Below, in pieces: positions 62,263 through 64,000 of a stretch of DNA of 64,000 nucleotides. The DNA is from Luteolibacter algae. GTDB lineage: Bacteria; Verrucomicrobiota; Verrucomicrobiia; Verrucomicrobiales; Akkermansiaceae. Both the position numbers and the translations under genes were made by a program. How positions within the stretch are numbered: the stretch's first letter is position 1; the number at the start of each line of letters is the position of its first letter. Below the pieces are notes generated by a model that was given only the letters and a program-made list of their open reading frames with translations, did no database searches and had not been told where the DNA came from. Location: contig NZ_JBHUIT010000017.1 of the NCBI RefSeq assembly GCF_042683045.1, forward strand, positions 62,001 through 126,000, given 5' to 3'.

Positions 62263-63369
62263 TCAGTCTTCCACGGCGAGAAATTCGGGGAAGGATCCCG
62301 GGATGCCGGCCAGACGTGGATTCGCCTCCCATTGCTCGCTTTTTCCCAGGATCCGCAGAGCGATCCGTTTGAGGGCATCCTTGCCATCGATACCCAATGG
62401 ACGGGTGTTGCGAAGTCTGTCCCGCTCTTCATCCGGACGGAAAGACCACGAAAACATGATTCGAGAATCGACCATGCCAGGCTTGGCCCCATGGGTCCGC
62501 GTTTCCCCAAACCGCATGTCCGCAAGCCATACACCTTTTGCATGGGGGCGGGCAATCCACCATCCTTGCGAGAACCACTTGAGGGTTTTTATCTCTCGTT
62601 CGTTTTCGTAGGGCACAAGTGCATCGGTGTTTCTGGGGTAAATCGTCCAGCGAACGGGAGTGGAAGGCAGCTGGAAAACGGATCGATAGCCGACCCACAG
62701 TTCCTCATCCCTCTCAACAACGGATCTCCAGAGAAGGGTATTGAACGCGGTAGGGGCTTCCATTCTGCGGATATAGCTGACCTCCCGTTTTTCTAGATCG
62801 GCATCAAATGCCGCGGAGACCAGGAATTTCATGGCGATGCTGAATGCGATGTAGCCAGTGCTGAGTCCCATGCCCCAACGGAAGATTCTCCGGCGTTTTT
62901 TCAGATGTTTTTTGGTGCGGTAGAATGCCAGCCAGATAAGCGAAATTACCAGCGGCATTGTATAAAGGGGATCGATGATAAACAGATGATTGAAGGCTAC
63001 CCGAGTCTCGGAAAACGGCCAAAGCACCGACGTCCCGTAGACGGTGAAGCAGTCGATCAGCACGTGGGTGGACCAGGTGAGAAAAACAAATACTCCGGCT
63101 CGGGCCGGGGTGATCTTCTGTTGTTTCCAGAGTTTAGCCAAAGGTTTTGCAAGCAGGAAGCTTGCGAGGATCATCAGTATAAGCGAGTGACTTGCCCCGC
63201 GGTGAAATACCAGCTTTTGTGCAGTATCAAGCAGTGGGCTGGCAATGACATCAAGATCGGGGAGTGTGCCAAAGAGCAGGCCCCAGATCATTGCGTTGTT
63301 TCCGAGCCTCTTGCCGAGAACGGCTTCGCCGACTGCTGCGCCAAGGGCTGCTTGGGTAAGGGAGTCCAT
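62263..63369 (-). CDS. YdjM-like membrane-bound metal-dependent hydrolase
   Basis: Predicted 368 aa. The start MDSLTQAALGAAVGEAVLGKRLG is typical of the YdjM/DUF457 family. GTLPDLDVIA (Asp pair) and HRGASHSLI (His pair) are the conserved polar motifs in the helices, and a later STHVLIDCFTVYGTSVLWP has His/Asp. About six helices lie in the first half and a soluble domain in the C-terminal half. Members are linked to phospholipid or envelope stress, but catalytic activity is unproven. It is separated from rpsB by 191 bases. Confidence 0.85.
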   Translation of the reverse strand: MDSLTQAALGAAVGEAVLGKRLGNNAMIWGLLFGTLPDLDVIASPLLDTAQKLVFHRGASHSLILMILASFLLAKPLAKLWKQQKITPARAGVFVFLTWSTHVLIDCFTVYGTSVLWPFSETRVAFNHLFIIDPLYTMPLVISLIWLAFYRTKKHLKKRRRIFRWGMGLSTGYIAFSIAMKFLVSAAFDADLEKREVSYIRRMEAPTAFNTLLWRSVVERDEELWVGYRSVFQLPSTPVRWTIYPRNTDALVPYENEREIKTLKWFSQGWWIARPHAKGVWLADMRFGETRTHGAKPGMVDSRIMFSWSFRPDEERDRLRNTRPLGIDGKDALKRIALRILGKSEQWEANPRLAGIPGSFPEFLAVED

Positions 63370-63395
63370 CGCTGTTGTTTTTCCGGAGGAAATTT

Positions 63396-64000
63396 TTACT
63401 TGGTATTCAGATGAGCCCCGAATTCATACCAAAGTAGACGGGTGATATTGGACTCCAACGCTGGAAGTGGATCTTCAAGTGCTTCCGGTGCCGGGTTGTA
63501 TGATGTTGATTTGGTAAGGTGGCCGCGGACGAGATTGAAGATGGTTTTCATCAGATCTTGGGTGAGCGTTTCGGGATCGTCTGATGTGAAGGACAATACA
63601 TCGGTGGATGGGGATTTTCCTTCGCCGGTGATCCAGAGTGCGACGGGGGTGGGGGCATCGGTGGTCTGAATGGATTTCCCGATATTCAGTTTGAAGGAGA
63701 AATCCAGAAGACCGGAGCTGGCGATATTTAGCTTTTTAGTGATGTCTGTCATGACATCCGGCAGAATATCGGAAAATTTTGCTCCCGTTCCGATGTGGAT
63801 GATGACCGGTTGCTTTTGCTCCGGATCGTTGTTCCAAAGAGTCAACGTGGGGCGGACCCGGCGGATGGAAAGCAGAGCGGATTGAATTTGCTCCGGGTTC
63901 GCCTGGGACAGATCGAGAACCCGCTCATAGGCTAGAAGTGCTCGCTGGAACGCGCCCTGTGACTCAAGCGCCGCAGCCAGCGCCAGTAGTTTATCGGCTC
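63396..64000 (-). CDS. TPR-containing protein, C-terminal part (runs off the window)
   Basis: The frame is open from the window edge to the stop at 63396, about 201 residues. The first part (LLALAAALESQGAFQRALLAYERVLDL) is a TPR-like helix pair. A TTG at 63843 is an internal codon, not a start. The C-terminal region is mixed alpha/beta (VIIHIGTGAKFSDILPDV, TPVALWITGEG) and not recognised. Function unknown. Confidence 0.7.
   Translation of the reverse strand, partial: ADKLLALAAALESQGAFQRALLAYERVLDLSQANPEQIQSALLSIRRVRPTLTLWNNDPEQKQPVIIHIGTGAKFSDILPDVMTDITKKLNIASSGLLDFSFKLNIGKSIQTTDAPTPVALWITGEGKSPSTDVLSFTSDDPETLTQDLMKTIFNLVRGHLTKSTSYNPAPEALEDPLPALESNITRLLWYEFGAHLNTK

Overview
The window looks like ordinary chromosome from a member of the Verrucomicrobiota, probably class Verrucomicrobiae in the Akkermansia/Luteolibacter neighbourhood. 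The evidence is a TIGR04073-type exosortase-associated protein, a secreted DUF1080 protein, many Shine-Dalgarno-poor starts, carboxynorspermidine decarboxylase in place of an obvious spermidine synthase, RRM-type RNA-binding proteins, and a dispersed type II secretion/pilus operon. The lineage call is inference from gene content, not a database result. No rRNA, tRNA, CRISPR array, IS element or prophage was recognised.

Layout. 1-310: 5' part of pssA (minus), cut by the window edge. 452-1704: CbpA/CbpM co-chaperone pair (plus). 1799-12133: a tightly packed eight-gene minus-strand catabolic operon facing a divergent AraC regulator (12278-13120). 13148-15631: mutS. 15762-17706: DEDD exonuclease, membrane-anchored PD-(D/E)xK-like protein and DtxR/MntR regulator. 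17886-23456: long HPF, SDR-DUF2867, membrane protein, DUF5069 and a DsbD/ScsB-like protein. 23596-28406: glycine-zipper lipoprotein, succinate-semialdehyde dehydrogenase, PfpI/DJ-1, bioB, an unknown secreted His/Cys protein and an FtsB-like protein. 28551-33035: asd, a polyprenyl synthase, LolC/E-like permease and GYF-RDD protein. 33098-39386: disordered charged protein plus GspG, GspF and two GspE/PilB ATPases. 39533-43117: MidA-type methyltransferase, rpsP, TIGR04073 protein and serA. 43446-44453: dusB. 44504-44774: three large G-loop hairpins. 44779-47048: three unrecognised secreted proteins with C-rich, SD-less leaders. 47415-49475: PBP2. 49480-55760: EEP phosphatase, tatA, cyclophilin, nspC, ROK kinase, thiD, apaG. 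55832-62071: RRM protein, AddB-like nuclease, rpsU, tsf, rpsB. 62263-64000: YdjM-like membrane protein and a partial TPR protein.

The most interesting system is the 1.8-12.1 kb operon. In transcription order it encodes a secreted mono-haem cytochrome c with an unknown C-terminal domain, a secreted beta-propeller-DUF1080 protein, a single polypeptide joining a three-His-box membrane desaturase/hydroxylase, a MocE-type Rieske ferredoxin and an NqrF-like FAD/NADH reductase, then an aldo/keto reductase, a NodB-type deacetylase, a Gfo/Idh/MocA dehydrogenase, an IolE/MocC-like TIM-barrel isomerase and an MFS transporter. The three-domain protein corresponds, domain for domain, to rhizobial MocD-MocE-MocF, which remove the O-methyl group of the rhizopine 3-O-methyl-scyllo-inosamine. 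MocA- and MocC-type enzymes sit in the same operon. I infer a self-contained pathway for oxidative demethylation and keto-sugar breakdown of an O-methylated sugar, inositol or glycoside, with the substrate unknown.

Other points of interest are the triple hairpin array with G6-G7 tracts next to the secreted trio, a cobalamin-riboswitch-like stretch at 56.9-57.05 kb with no sense gene downstream, and two nuclease proteins without their usual partners.
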